NCBI GenBank assembly: GCA_050633585.1 | Contig: JBOEGT010000022.1 | Location: forward strand, 1-64,000 | Direction of reading: 5' to 3' | From: CALKZN01 sp050633585 | GTDB taxonomy: Bacteria > Pseudomonadota > Gammaproteobacteria > Arenicellales > Arenicellaceae | DNA length: 64,000 nt | In this document: positions 25,474 to 34,020 of the stretch, in pieces | How the letters are laid out: every line of letters begins with the position of its first letter | Position numbering within the stretch: position 1 is the stretch's first letter | The notes under the pieces: model-generated | Seen by the model: only the letters and a program-made list of their open reading frames with translations | Databases searched by the model: none | Told to the model about the DNA's origin: nothing | Made by a program: the position numbers and the translations under genes

Positions 25474-26017
25474 GATTAGATTCCTCATTAATGACATTCA
25501 TTGTCGGGTTGAATAAGTCAACTAATACACGAATCAATCGAGTAATAAGCGTGACGCCTAGAAAGAAAAAACTAACCGGAATAACCCCTTTGATTAACCA
25601 CCTCCATGGCAGACCAATCGGCGCGTCTGACGACTCATTCACGCGCCATGACTCATAGACAAAATCTAAACTGTTGTAAAAGACAACAAACACAAATGGC
25701 AACGCCAATACCAGAATCCCAAAGACTTCCCACATAAGGCGAGTGCGTTTTTTCAACAAACCCGCCACCACATCCACACGAATATGAGAGTCCAAAGTTT
25801 GAGAATACGATAAACCGAACATGATACCGATGGCATAGAAATGCCATTGCAACTCTTCAACCATGGGATGTCCTGTCCCCAAGACATAGCGCATAAAAAC
25901 TTGCGCAATAATGATTACTACTAAAAAGACATACACCCATGCGATTGTTAGGGTGATTTTTTGGATCAATTTGTCGACTTTGTCAGCAAGTTGAACACAT
26001 GAATTCGAAAAAGACAT
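25463..26017 (-). CDS. dctQ: TRAP transporter small permease (DctQ)
   Basis: A 184-residue protein with four membrane helices, the DctQ subunit. Marks are VIIAQVFMRYVLGTGHPMVEELQWHFYA-like sequence near residues 35-62 (seen as RYVLGTGHPMVEELQ) and SHIRVDVV. Its end overlaps dctM. It lies 165 bp after the first DctP gene, and that gap holds two hairpins (26061-26139), fitting higher expression of the binding protein than of the membrane parts. Confidence 0.9.
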   Translation of the reverse strand: MSFSNSCVQLADKVDKLIQKITLTIAWVYVFLVVIIIAQVFMRYVLGTGHPMVEELQWHFYAIGIMFGLSYSQTLDSHIRVDVVAGLLKKRTRLMWEVFGILVLALPFVFVVFYNSLDFVYESWRVNESSDAPIGLPWRWLIKGVIPVSFFFLGVTLITRLIRVLVDLFNPTMNVINEESNHGA

Positions 26018-26060
26018 TTACTTTCTCCTCATTGCTACGGAGGAATGAACCGGGGGAAAT

Positions 26061-26139
26061 GAGGGGGATATACATGAAGCCTTAACTTCTATATATACCC
26101 CTCTTTAAATACTGCGTGGAAAAAATTTAAAACACGCAG
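26061..26139 (-). other. Two hairpins between dctP and dctQ
   Basis: GAGGGG-ATATA (26061 on) pairs with TATAT-CCCCTC ending at 26103, and CTGCGTG (26112-26118) pairs with CACGCAG (26133-26139). Neither has a clear T-run on the minus strand, so they are more likely mRNA processing or stabilising structures than strong terminators. Confidence 0.5.
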
Positions 26140-26182
26140 CGAGACTCTTGGGTTAATCAAATATCAAACCAAGACATACAAC

Positions 26183-27256
26183 TTAACCACGTGGCAAGAA
26201 CGCATTCGCCTGCCAAAAATCATAGTTTTCACGGAAAGTTTTCAAGTCTTCCCATACCGCTTTAAATTCGGCACTTTTGGCTGACTTTTCATCAACAACT
26301 TGCATCCACGTTTTTTCAAATGTTGATAACATCTCTGGAGACCACTTCTTAATGATGACGCCGTTCTTTTCGACGTTTTCACGAATCGCGGCACCTTGTA
26401 GTGATTCGGTATAAGCAATCGCATTCGCCACACTTGATTTACACAAGTTTTTAATCACAGACTGTTGATGCTTCGACATATCGTTCCAAGTATTTTTATT
26501 GATCAATAGCTCTTGAGTAGTCGCTTGTTGATGCCAACCAGGGAAATAGTTGTACTTCACGAGCTTGTGAAAGCCTAAACGTTTATCAATGGCAGGCATT
26601 GAAAATTCTGTTGCATCAATAGCACCTTTTTCCAACGCTGCGTAAATTTCACCACCAGGTAACAAGCTCGTGACAACGCCTAGCTTTTGCATGACTTCAC
26701 CACCAAGGCCAAAGAAACGCATTTTCAAACCTTTCAAGTCATCGACGCTATTGATTTCTTTTGCAAACCAACCCGACGTTTCTGGCGGGTTAATACCGCA
26801 TAGCTCAACATGAACGTTATATCCGTTTTTGTCATACATTTCTTGATACAACTTCATACCATTGCCATGCCAAAACCAAGAAATAAATTCATCGGCCTCT
26901 GGACCAAACGGTACCGCACCAAATAGTGGCGCCGCAGGCATCTTGCCCGCCCAATATCCCGCAATTGAAAAACCTGCATTGACCTTACCTGAAGAGACAG
27001 CGTCCAAAATTTCAAAAGGTGCCACAAGCTTCTTCGGTTCATACACTTTAATTTTGATAGTGCCATCGCTTAAATCCGTGACTTCATCTGAAAGCCATTT
27101 TGCAGTGCTACCTAAACCAGGCAATGTGGTTGGAAATGCAACGGGCAATTTCAACAATACTGGTTTCGATTCTGCTAAAGCTGTTGACGACATTAATGCT
27201 GTAGAGCTAATTAATGCGGCACTCAACAAGGCCTTATTAACTACTTTTTTTAACAT
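26183..27256 (-). CDS. dctP: TRAP transporter solute-binding protein (DctP family), first copy
   Basis: A 357-residue periplasmic binding protein with signal peptide (cleavage after TALA). The Arg of LKGLKMRFFGLGGEVM is the ligand-carboxylate residue; AIDATEFSMPAIDKRLGFH and YFPGWHQQATTQELLI place it near the 2-hydroxy/2-oxo monocarboxylate branch. AGGAGTG precedes the ATG. It opens the dctPQM-gckA-dctP2 operon, divergent from the gntR gene, behind two 19-bp operators at 57 and 140 bp upstream. Ligand by context: glycerate. Confidence 0.9.
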   Translation of the reverse strand: MLKKVVNKALLSAALISSTALMSSTALAESKPVLLKLPVAFPTTLPGLGSTAKWLSDEVTDLSDGTIKIKVYEPKKLVAPFEILDAVSSGKVNAGFSIAGYWAGKMPAAPLFGAVPFGPEADEFISWFWHGNGMKLYQEMYDKNGYNVHVELCGINPPETSGWFAKEINSVDDLKGLKMRFFGLGGEVMQKLGVVTSLLPGGEIYAALEKGAIDATEFSMPAIDKRLGFHKLVKYNYFPGWHQQATTQELLINKNTWNDMSKHQQSVIKNLCKSSVANAIAYTESLQGAAIRENVEKNGVIIKKWSPEMLSTFEKTWMQVVDEKSAKSAEFKAVWEDLKTFRENYDFWQANAFLPRG

Positions 27257-27312
27257 GTTTTCACTCCTATATTTCTTTGGTGAATGATTGAAAAATTACT
27301 TATGGCTTATTT

Positions 27313-27331
27313 TGGTATATTTATTAGACCA
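27313..27331. promoter_or_regulatory. Putative GntR operator 1
   Basis: TGGTATATTTATTAGACCA: inverted repeat with a single mismatch between arms (TGGTATA and TAGACCA, 5-bp spacer). It lies 57 bp before the dctP start. Same pattern as three other sites in this locus. The 323-bp gap between dctP and gntR holds this and two more sites and nothing else I recognise. Confidence 0.75.
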
Positions 27332-27395
27332 TGATTAGAACATTAACGCTTTAAAGTAATTATTTCAAATGAAATTTAGATATTTTTACTTATTT

Positions 27396-27414
27396 TGGTC
27401 TAATATTTAATCCA
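27396..27414. promoter_or_regulatory. Putative GntR operator 2
   Basis: TGGTCTAATATTTAATCCA: left arm is consensus TGGTCTA, right arm TAATCCA differs at two positions. Its centre is 83 bp from operator 1, close to eight helical turns. Confidence 0.7.
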
Positions 27415-27551
27415 AAAAATGGTTTACATCCACCTTGAAATATATATTTTCCATTTAAAATCAACAGGAAATACAAATAAACACAATGCCATAGCAGACA
27501 TAGACGCTTTACGATAAACTCAAAACAATAAAATCTCGAAATACCAGTTAT

Positions 27552-27570
27552 TGGTCAATTTTTTAGACAA
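27552..27570. promoter_or_regulatory. Putative GntR operator 3 (autoregulation)
   Basis: TGGTCAATTTTTTAGACAA: arms TGGTCAA and TAGACAA around five T. It ends 9 bp before the gntR start codon, so binding would block its own expression. Its centre is 156 bp from operator 2, close to fifteen helical turns. Confidence 0.65.
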
Positions 27571-27579
27571 AACACATCA

Positions 27580-29076
27580 ATGCTAGACAATAAATTAGAA
27601 TCGATTGCAAAACTCAGCACACAATCCGTCGCCGACGCGGTTAGCAACCAATTGCAACAAATGATTCTCGGCGGCAGCCTCAAACCTGGCGAAAAACTTC
27701 CCAGCGAAAGAGCTCTGTCTTCGGACTTTAACGTTTCAAGAATGTCCCTTCGTCAAGGCATTACCTTATTGGTAGACACTGGACTCTTAATAGTCAAAAA
27801 AGACGGCACTTATGTCTGTGACGTTATCTCTCACAGCCTCGTCAAACCCTTTGAAGACCTAGTCAAATGGTATCCACAAGCATTAGAAGATATGCTCGAC
27901 TTACGCTTACTCTTGGAAACAGCCGCGCTCCAATTAAGCATGTCCAGGATGAGCCAATCTGACAAAAAAGTGATTAATTTTTTCTACCAAGAAATGCAAT
28001 TAGCCTTTTCGAGCAAAGGCAAACATTTGGTCATGTCAAAAGTCACTGACTTCCATTTAGCCATTATTGATTGCTCTTACAATTTGGCGCTATCCACTGT
28101 ATTACGTGGCATCTTATCCCTCACGTTAAGCGCTTACGACAAACAACCTAACATTGCACACTTAGCCGAATTTGAACTCATTCAAACGCGACTACACCAA
28201 TCTATCATGCATGGGGATTTAGACACCTCCAAAGAAATGATAACAAGGCATATCGACTTCATTAAGTCGTCTCAACAAGGTGAACATAGCGATTCACATA
28301 CTGACAATGATTCATCTTTTCATATTGACAAAGCCATAGCCCGCATCGAGTACTTACTGATTTGTGGCCACCTTGAATCAGGAGAAGCCCTACCCAATAA
28401 AACGCTTATTGCCAAGCAAATCAATGAGGAAGCAGACACAGTCGACACCGCATTAACATTGTTAGTTGAGCGAGGCTCACTGACTCGAAAAGGCGATAAT
28501 CTATTTGCCAATAAGCAGAACAAACAAACCTTAATCAACGACCCTTTAGTCTATTTAATGGATACGGATACTCGGGTTGCCTATGACGTCCTTGAATTAC
28601 GAATTTTATTAGAGCAAAACGCTGCGGCTCAAGCTGCAAAAAATCCGTCATCAGAGAAAAGGAGCTACTTAAAAAACTGCTTGATCAAACTACTCTCTCA
28701 TAACGATGATCCGAATCATTATGCCAACGCCATCGATGATTATGAATTTCATCTAGCCATTGCTGATATGACCACCAACTTGGCACACTCTTATTTAATG
28801 CGCGGACTTTTCAACCTACTACGTGCCAGTATTAGCAAGTGGTTGGCCTTGTTCGACAAAGAAATTGGAGATATTTCTATCATTCAGAAACAACACATGG
28901 ATATTTGTGAATCCATCCTCTCTAGCAACCCAGAGGCGGCCAGCGAGGCCATGCGTGAACATTTGCAATATGTCATCACTACCATGCGCGACATCTATGC
29001 GCGTAAAGAACGGGAAATTCATGCACAACAACGCTGGGAATACCTGTCCGTTAAATTCAAAATCAAAGACGATTAA
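27580..29076 (+). CDS. Double-module GntR/FCD transcriptional regulator
   Basis: A 498-residue regulator about twice the normal FadR/FCD length. Module 1: winged helix (residues 16-80, with GEKLPSERALSSDFNVSR and SLRQGITLL) and FCD domain (about 100-232, with DFHLAIIDCSYN, LHQSIMHGDL and RHIDF His). Module 2 after a short Ser/Asp-rich linker: a diverged winged helix (about 250-310, GEALPNKTLIAKQINEEADT) and FCD (about 335-480, with EFHLAIADMTTN, QKQHMDICESIL and EHLQYV). Both FCD units keep the His metal/ligand positions; the second HTH has weak consensus. Frame is continuous, so it is a true tandem fusion. It lies between the divergent TRAP operon and pyk-eno and is flanked by four matching operators, so it very likely controls the glycerate module. 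Confidence 0.9.
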   Translation: MLDNKLESIAKLSTQSVADAVSNQLQQMILGGSLKPGEKLPSERALSSDFNVSRMSLRQGITLLVDTGLLIVKKDGTYVCDVISHSLVKPFEDLVKWYPQALEDMLDLRLLLETAALQLSMSRMSQSDKKVINFFYQEMQLAFSSKGKHLVMSKVTDFHLAIIDCSYNLALSTVLRGILSLTLSAYDKQPNIAHLAEFELIQTRLHQSIMHGDLDTSKEMITRHIDFIKSSQQGEHSDSHTDNDSSFHIDKAIARIEYLLICGHLESGEALPNKTLIAKQINEEADTVDTALTLLVERGSLTRKGDNLFANKQNKQTLINDPLVYLMDTDTRVAYDVLELRILLEQNAAAQAAKNPSSEKRSYLKNCLIKLLSHNDDPNHYANAIDDYEFHLAIADMTTNLAHSYLMRGLFNLLRASISKWLALFDKEIGDISIIQKQHMDICESILSSNPEAASEAMREHLQYVITTMRDIYARKEREIHAQQRWEYLSVKFKIKDD

Positions 29077-29169
29077 TACACTAACTAGTGTTCTAAGCGT
29101 TTTCTTGCAGCAGTAAACCCAACAAAAACGCCCAAATTAGCAGTTCATACTATTCATTTCAAAAAGTTA

Positions 29170-29188
29170 TGGTCTATTATTTAGACCA
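29170..29188. promoter_or_regulatory. Putative GntR operator 4, at the pyk promoter
   Basis: TGGTCTATTATTTAGACCA is a perfect inverted repeat with a 5-bp spacer. A TATACT at 29192-29197 directly to its right may be the -10 box of pyk, so the site would sit across the promoter. It is 48 bp before the pyk start. Confidence 0.8.
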
Positions 29189-29235
29189 TGATATACTATT
29201 TTCAAATATTAGCACCACTGAACTAGGTATTTAAA

Positions 29236-30690
29236 ATGATCAGTACTCTTGAAAACTCGAATAGCAGCCAAAACCTTCCCCATACAGCGACTAAAATTGT
29301 CGCTACGCTGGGCCCCAGCAGCTCAAATTTCACCGCCATTAAAGATTTATTCAACGCTGGGGTAAATGTGTTTCGACTAAATTTCAGCCACGGCTCTCAC
29401 AATGACCATGCAAGAACCATCGATAACATTCGGCAGCTAGAAAAAGAAGTGGGTTCGCCGATTACAATCATGGCAGACCTTCAAGGACCGAAGCTAAGAG
29501 TAGGGAAAATCGGCGAAGATGCAAAGCTTGAACAAGGGCAAAGCTATCAATTGCATCTCAACTCTGTTGAGGGAAACAATCAACAAGCACAGTTACCACA
29601 TGAAAATATTTTTGCGGTAGCTGAAGTCGGTCATCGCTTATTGGTTGATGATGGAAAAATTGCGTTGACTATTGCCAAAGTAGAACCCCACATTTTACAC
29701 ACAGAAGTCACCGTAGCTGGAACCATCAAAAGCAATAAAGGCGTGAATGTACCCGATGCCACACTTGACATTAAATCGCTCACCGAGAAAGACAAGCAAG
29801 ACCTAGCATTTGCCATTGAAAAGAAAATTTACATTTTCGCACTAAGCTTTGTACAAAAAGCAGAAGATATTGCCTACCTGAGAGCAACTGCTGGCGTGCC
29901 AATTAAAATTGTCTCTAAACTCGAAAAACCAGCCGCACTACAAGATTTAGAGAATATCATCAGCGCTTCAGATGCAGTGATGGTTGCCCGTGGTGATTTA
30001 GGGGTTGAATTAAGCCCAAGTTCAGTGCCTGCCGCACAACGACGCATCATTCGAGTCAGCCGACAACAAGGCAAACCTGTGATTGTTGCCACACAAATGC
30101 TGGAGTCTATGACTGACCTACCCACACCGACGCGGGCGGAGGCTTCTGATGTTGCGAATGCTGTTTATAGTGGCGTTGACGCCGTGATGCTAAGTGGCGA
30201 AACCGCAGCAGGCAAATACCCTCTTGAAACCGTGAAAATGATGAAGGACATCATCTTCCAAGCAGAAGCCGATGAAGAAACCCACACCATTGAGAATGAA
30301 CCAGAGACACATCATGCTAACAGCTGCCAAAAAGTGTCTCAATCCGTCAGCCGTGCCGTCAAAACATTATCGGAAACATTAGATTGTCACTCGATTGCAA
30401 GCTTCACCACAAGTGGATCAACGTGTATTGCCATCGCCCGTGAACGCCCAAGTGCAAAACAAATAGCACTCACTGCTCAACGAGAAACCGCACGTTTTCT
30501 ATCTTTTGTATGGGGAGCCAAAAGCATTGTTACCCATGATGCCAGCAACCTTGAAGACATGTCCTCTATTGTTGAAATGACATTGTTGCAAGGAAAGCAT
30601 GCGCAAGAAGGCGACCTCGTTGTCATCACTGCAGGCGTTCCTTTTGGATCACCTGGCAGAACCAACTTACTGCACATCAAACGACTTTAA
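29236..30690 (+). CDS. pyk: Pyruvate kinase
   Basis: A 484-residue pyruvate kinase converting PEP and ADP to pyruvate and ATP. Marks are TKIVATLGPSS near residue 20, VFRLNFSHGSHNDH, the cation site around MVARGDLGVEL near residue 253, and QGKPVIVATQMLESM near 278; the C-terminal allosteric domain is present. Full normal length. It follows gntR by 159 bp with operator 4 between, and is followed by eno after 46 bp. Probably an extra, substrate-induced copy rather than the housekeeping gene, as judged by context. Confidence 0.94.
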   Translation: MISTLENSNSSQNLPHTATKIVATLGPSSSNFTAIKDLFNAGVNVFRLNFSHGSHNDHARTIDNIRQLEKEVGSPITIMADLQGPKLRVGKIGEDAKLEQGQSYQLHLNSVEGNNQQAQLPHENIFAVAEVGHRLLVDDGKIALTIAKVEPHILHTEVTVAGTIKSNKGVNVPDATLDIKSLTEKDKQDLAFAIEKKIYIFALSFVQKAEDIAYLRATAGVPIKIVSKLEKPAALQDLENIISASDAVMVARGDLGVELSPSSVPAAQRRIIRVSRQQGKPVIVATQMLESMTDLPTPTRAEASDVANAVYSGVDAVMLSGETAAGKYPLETVKMMKDIIFQAEADEETHTIENEPETHHANSCQKVSQSVSRAVKTLSETLDCHSIASFTTSGSTCIAIARERPSAKQIALTAQRETARFLSFVWGAKSIVTHDASNLEDMSSIVEMTLLQGKHAQEGDLVVITAGVPFGSPGRTNLLHIKRL

Positions 30691-30736
30691 ACAACACCGC
30701 CTATTTTCTACCAGATCAAACCAACACCTGAAATCT

Positions 30737-32026
30737 ATGCATACCATCAAACATATTAACGCAAGACAAATCCTAGACTCTCGTGGCAACCCAACTATTG
30801 AAGCCGATGTCATTCTAACTGATGGCAGTATTGGCCGCGCAGCCGTCCCATCAGGAGCCTCTACAGGCTCGCTCGAAGCATTAGAAATGCGCGACAACGA
30901 CAGCACAATTTATGACGGAAAAAGCGTCCACATTGCCGTGAACAACATCAACAAAATCATTAGCAAAGCCCTCATAGGCCAATCGCCTTTTGATCAAGCT
31001 AACATTGACCAAATAATGATTGATTTGGACGGCACTAAGAACAAAAGTCACTTAGGCGCAAACGCTATTCTTGCCGTTTCTCTCGCCAATGCTAAAGCCG
31101 CTGCATTTAGCGCAAAAAAGCCGTTGTATTTATACCTAGCGGAGATGAACAATAGCGTCGATGCCATCAGAATGCCCGTCCCACAAATGAACATCATCAA
31201 CGGCGGCGAACATGCTGACAACTCAATTGACTTCCAAGAATTCATGATCATCCCTACTGGCTGCGGCAGTTTCTCAGACGCCCTGCGAGCAGGTGCCGAA
31301 ATTTTCCATGCGTTAAAAAAAGTGCTCAAGCAACAAGGCTTGAATACCGCTGTTGGTGACGAAGGCGGCTTTGCGCCCAATCTATCCTCCAATGAAGCGG
31401 GAGTAAGCATCTTATTAGAAGCCATTGAAAAGGCTGGGTACATCGCAGGAAAAGACATCAATCTCGGTATGGATGTTGCCAGCACTGAATTTTACAGTAA
31501 TGGCACTTATCACCTAAGCGCTGAAAACAAAAAATTAAACTCGGCCGAATTCATTGACTATCTTGAAGCATGGGTAGATCAATATCCCATCATCAGCATT
31601 GAAGATGGCCTCGCCGAAGACGACTGGAGCGGTTGGAAAACCCTTACTCAACGCCTTGCTAAAAAGACGCAATTAACGGGTGACGACTTATTTGTGACCA
31701 ATACTGAAATTTTGCAAGAAGGCATTGATCAACAAATTGCCAACTCCATACTCATCAAGCTCAATCAAATTGGCTCGCTGACCGAAACGTTGAAAGCCAT
31801 TCAACTTGCCCATCAGGCGGGCTATACGGCCACTATTTCTCATCGTTCTGGTGAAACTGAAGACACTTTTATCGCGGACTTAGCAGTGGCAACCGGTGCG
31901 GGACAAATCAAGACAGGCTCACTTTGTCGCTCAGATCGCGTTGCGAAATACAATCAACTATTGCGCATTGAACAGTCACTTGGTATTCAAGCTCATTACC
32001 CAGGCATTACCGCTTTTAAACATTAG
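30737..32026 (+). CDS. eno: Enolase
   Basis: A 429-residue enolase, 2-phosphoglycerate to PEP. Marks are ILDSRGNPTIEADV at the N-terminus, PSGASTGSLEALEMRD, VGDEGGFAPN with the catalytic Glu, SIEDGLAEDDW, and SHRSGETEDTFIADLAVA. The ATG at 30737 matches the family start (MHTIKHINARQIL); a longer open frame reaches back into pyk but is not natural. Usually eno lies beside pyrG, so its pairing with pyk and glycerate kinase is notable: the kinase product, 2-phosphoglycerate, is the enolase substrate, so no phosphoglycerate mutase is needed. Confidence 0.95.
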   Translation: MHTIKHINARQILDSRGNPTIEADVILTDGSIGRAAVPSGASTGSLEALEMRDNDSTIYDGKSVHIAVNNINKIISKALIGQSPFDQANIDQIMIDLDGTKNKSHLGANAILAVSLANAKAAAFSAKKPLYLYLAEMNNSVDAIRMPVPQMNIINGGEHADNSIDFQEFMIIPTGCGSFSDALRAGAEIFHALKKVLKQQGLNTAVGDEGGFAPNLSSNEAGVSILLEAIEKAGYIAGKDINLGMDVASTEFYSNGTYHLSAENKKLNSAEFIDYLEAWVDQYPIISIEDGLAEDDWSGWKTLTQRLAKKTQLTGDDLFVTNTEILQEGIDQQIANSILIKLNQIGSLTETLKAIQLAHQAGYTATISHRSGETEDTFIADLAVATGAGQIKTGSLCRSDRVAKYNQLLRIEQSLGIQAHYPGITAFKH

Positions 32027-32034
32027 CCCCTTAT

Positions 32035-32055
32035 TACCCAGTACCCAGTACCCAG
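32035..32055 (+). repeat. Three tandem TACCCAG heptamers
   Basis: TACCCAG occurs three times without spacing just after the eno stop codon. It is a simple short tandem repeat, with no evident function. Confidence 0.8.
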
Positions 32056-32068
32056 TTAGATTTCAACA

Positions 32069-32104
32069 AAAAAGCCCGTCTGCAACACAGACGGGCTTGT
32101 GATT
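32069..32104. terminator. Bidirectional terminator between eno and miaB
   Basis: AAGCCCGTCTG (32072-32082) pairs perfectly with CAGACGGGCTT (32088-32098) over a 5-nt loop; T-rich sequence follows on the plus strand and an A-rich stretch precedes it. It separates the convergent eno and miaB genes. Confidence 0.88.
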
Positions 32105-32146
32105 TTTGCTGGCGCTTGAATGACAACAACCCGGCACCGCTTAACG

Positions 32147-33526
32147 TCACTTTCTCAGTAATTGGCCTCGCAATGAATTTGGTAACGCTTCAGTGATCTC
32201 CACATCCACAAAACTACCAATCAATGACTCTGGGCCATCAAAGTTAACCACGCGATTATTTTCCGTGCGCCCTGACATCTGCTGATTGCCTTTGCGTGCC
32301 GCACGATCAACCAAGATACGCTGTGTGGTGCCGACCATGTCATCGCTAATTTTCAAAGCATTCTCTATAATCACTTTTTGTAAACGAGCCAAACGTGCTT
32401 TTTTCACATCCATCGGCACATCATCGGCCAAGTCCGATGCTGGCGTCCCTGGCCGAGGGCTGTAAATAAAACTGAATGACGTGTCATAGCCAACGGCCTC
32501 GATCAAGCTCATGGTGTCTTCAAAGTCTTGATCCGTTTCCCCAGGAAAACCAATAATAAAATCTGAAGAGAAGCTAATACCTGGTCGTGCCGCTTTGATT
32601 TTGTTAATAATTTTCAAATACTCTTCTGCCGTGTAGCGGCGTTTCATCGCATTTAAAATGCTGTCCGATCCACTTTGCACCGGCAAATGCAAATGACTCA
32701 CCAACTTCGGCTCATCTCGGTATACCTGAACGAGGTTATCTGTAAATTCCAAAGGATGGGAGGTGGTGTACCGAATACGATCAATGCCATCAATTTGAGC
32801 CACATAACGAATCAGCAAGGCAAAATCGGCTTCCGAGCCATCATGCATTTCCCCACGATACGCATTTACGTTTTGACCCAATAAGTTCACTTCACGCACG
32901 CCTTGTTCAGCTAGCGCAAACACCTCAGCAATCACATCATCGAAACCACGTGAAAACTCTTCACCCCGCGTGTACGGCACCACACAAAAAGAACAATATT
33001 TACTACAACCTTCCATGATCGACACAAATGCGGTCACACCATCAACTTTTGGTTTCGGCAAATTATCAAACTTCTCCATTTCTGGAAAAGAAATATCAAC
33101 TTGTGGTTTCTTTTCTTTTGCAACATCATCATACATCTCTGGCAGACGATGCAATGTTTGCGGGCCAAAGATCATGTCCACATACGGTGCGCGCTTGCGA
33201 ATCGCATCCCCTTCTTGGCTAGCGACACAACCTCCCACACCAATAACGATATCAGGATTTTTCTCTTTGAGCTTGCGCCAGCGGCCTAGCTGATGGAAGA
33301 CCTTTTCCTGCGCTTTTTCTCGGACTGAGCAAGTGTTCATCAAGATGACATCCGCTTCCGATTCGTCCTTGGTTAACTCCATGCCATGCTTATCATTCAA
33401 TGAATCCATCATACGATCAGAATCATATTCATTCATTTGGCAACCAAAGGTTTTAATAAAAACTTTTTTGACAGCTTTCTTTTCAGCGTTTTCAGACACA
33501 AGCGTTTCTCTTTCACACCGCGTCAT
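32147..33526 (-). CDS. miaB: tRNA-2-methylthio-N6-dimethylallyladenosine synthase MiaB
   Basis: A 459-residue radical-SAM methylthiotransferase that modifies A37 of tRNAs reading UNN codons. N-terminal UPF0004 domain with cluster Cys in TFGCQMNEYDSDRM, MNTCSVREKA and GGCVASQEG; radical-SAM motif CSKYCSFC at about residues 174-181; C-terminal TRAM domain. The first ATG (33526) has a weak ribosome site and a GTG at residue 10 (MSENAEKK...) is an alternative. Normally upstream of ybeZ; here separated from it by the glycerate module on about 10.6 kb. Confidence 0.95.
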   Translation of the reverse strand: MTRCERETLVSENAEKKAVKKVFIKTFGCQMNEYDSDRMMDSLNDKHGMELTKDESEADVILMNTCSVREKAQEKVFHQLGRWRKLKEKNPDIVIGVGGCVASQEGDAIRKRAPYVDMIFGPQTLHRLPEMYDDVAKEKKPQVDISFPEMEKFDNLPKPKVDGVTAFVSIMEGCSKYCSFCVVPYTRGEEFSRGFDDVIAEVFALAEQGVREVNLLGQNVNAYRGEMHDGSEADFALLIRYVAQIDGIDRIRYTTSHPLEFTDNLVQVYRDEPKLVSHLHLPVQSGSDSILNAMKRRYTAEEYLKIINKIKAARPGISFSSDFIIGFPGETDQDFEDTMSLIEAVGYDTSFSFIYSPRPGTPASDLADDVPMDVKKARLARLQKVIIENALKISDDMVGTTQRILVDRAARKGNQQMSGRTENNRVVNFDGPESLIGSFVDVEITEALPNSLRGQLLRK

Positions 33527-33648
33527 TCATGAGCCACGGCCAGATTAATTAATAAAAAATGGCCGATATTTTCTCATACTTAATCGTAGAAAACGACACA
33601 AGACACACAGAAATAAGAAATCTTCAAACAAAGCCTTCCAAATAGTGC

Positions 33649-34020
33649 TTACAACACGGGTGATTTACTCAATGCCACCGAAAAAATATACGCAAATACG
33701 GCCAATGCCGACAAGGCAAACAAGGCTCGCTTGCCTGCCGTTTTCCCTTGCTTAATAGCTGCCGTGCCCAAACCCACATACAGAAACAAAGCCACGACCT
33801 TCGCGGTTAACCAATGATCAGCAATGGGGAACTGCTGCGTGACAAACATCAGATACATCGCACACGACAACAGCAAGGTATCATTCACATGCGGCAACAC
33901 TCGCACCCACTTTTGCCTCAACATGGACGACCCCGTCACAGACCAGCCAGCTCGCAAGAGAAAAAAGCCAATACTAATCAATGCAAAAGAGATGTGCGCG
34001 GCTTTGATGGTTGTGTACAT
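33649..34020 (-). CDS. SirB2-family membrane protein
   Basis: A 123-residue protein with four membrane helices of the SirB2 (invasion gene up-regulator) family; KAAHISFALISIGFFLLRAGW near the N-terminus is typical. I chose the second ATG (34020) because AGGA lies five bases upstream; the first is at 34026. SirB2 has no well-defined function. It lies upstream of miaB on the same strand. Confidence 0.8.
   Translation of the reverse strand: MYTTIKAAHISFALISIGFFLLRAGWSVTGSSMLRQKWVRVLPHVNDTLLLSCAMYLMFVTQQFPIADHWLTAKVVALFLYVGLGTAAIKQGKTAGKRALFALSALAVFAYIFSVALSKSPVL

Noticed and set aside
30599..30736. 46-residue N-terminal extension of enolase overlapping pyk
   Set aside because: Enolase normally starts at the Met at 30737, and the extension has no similarity to any leader or targeting sequence.
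33536..33566. CGGCCA/TGGCCG inverted repeat before miaB
   Set aside because: Six-bp arms with a 19-bp AT-rich gap; likely chance.
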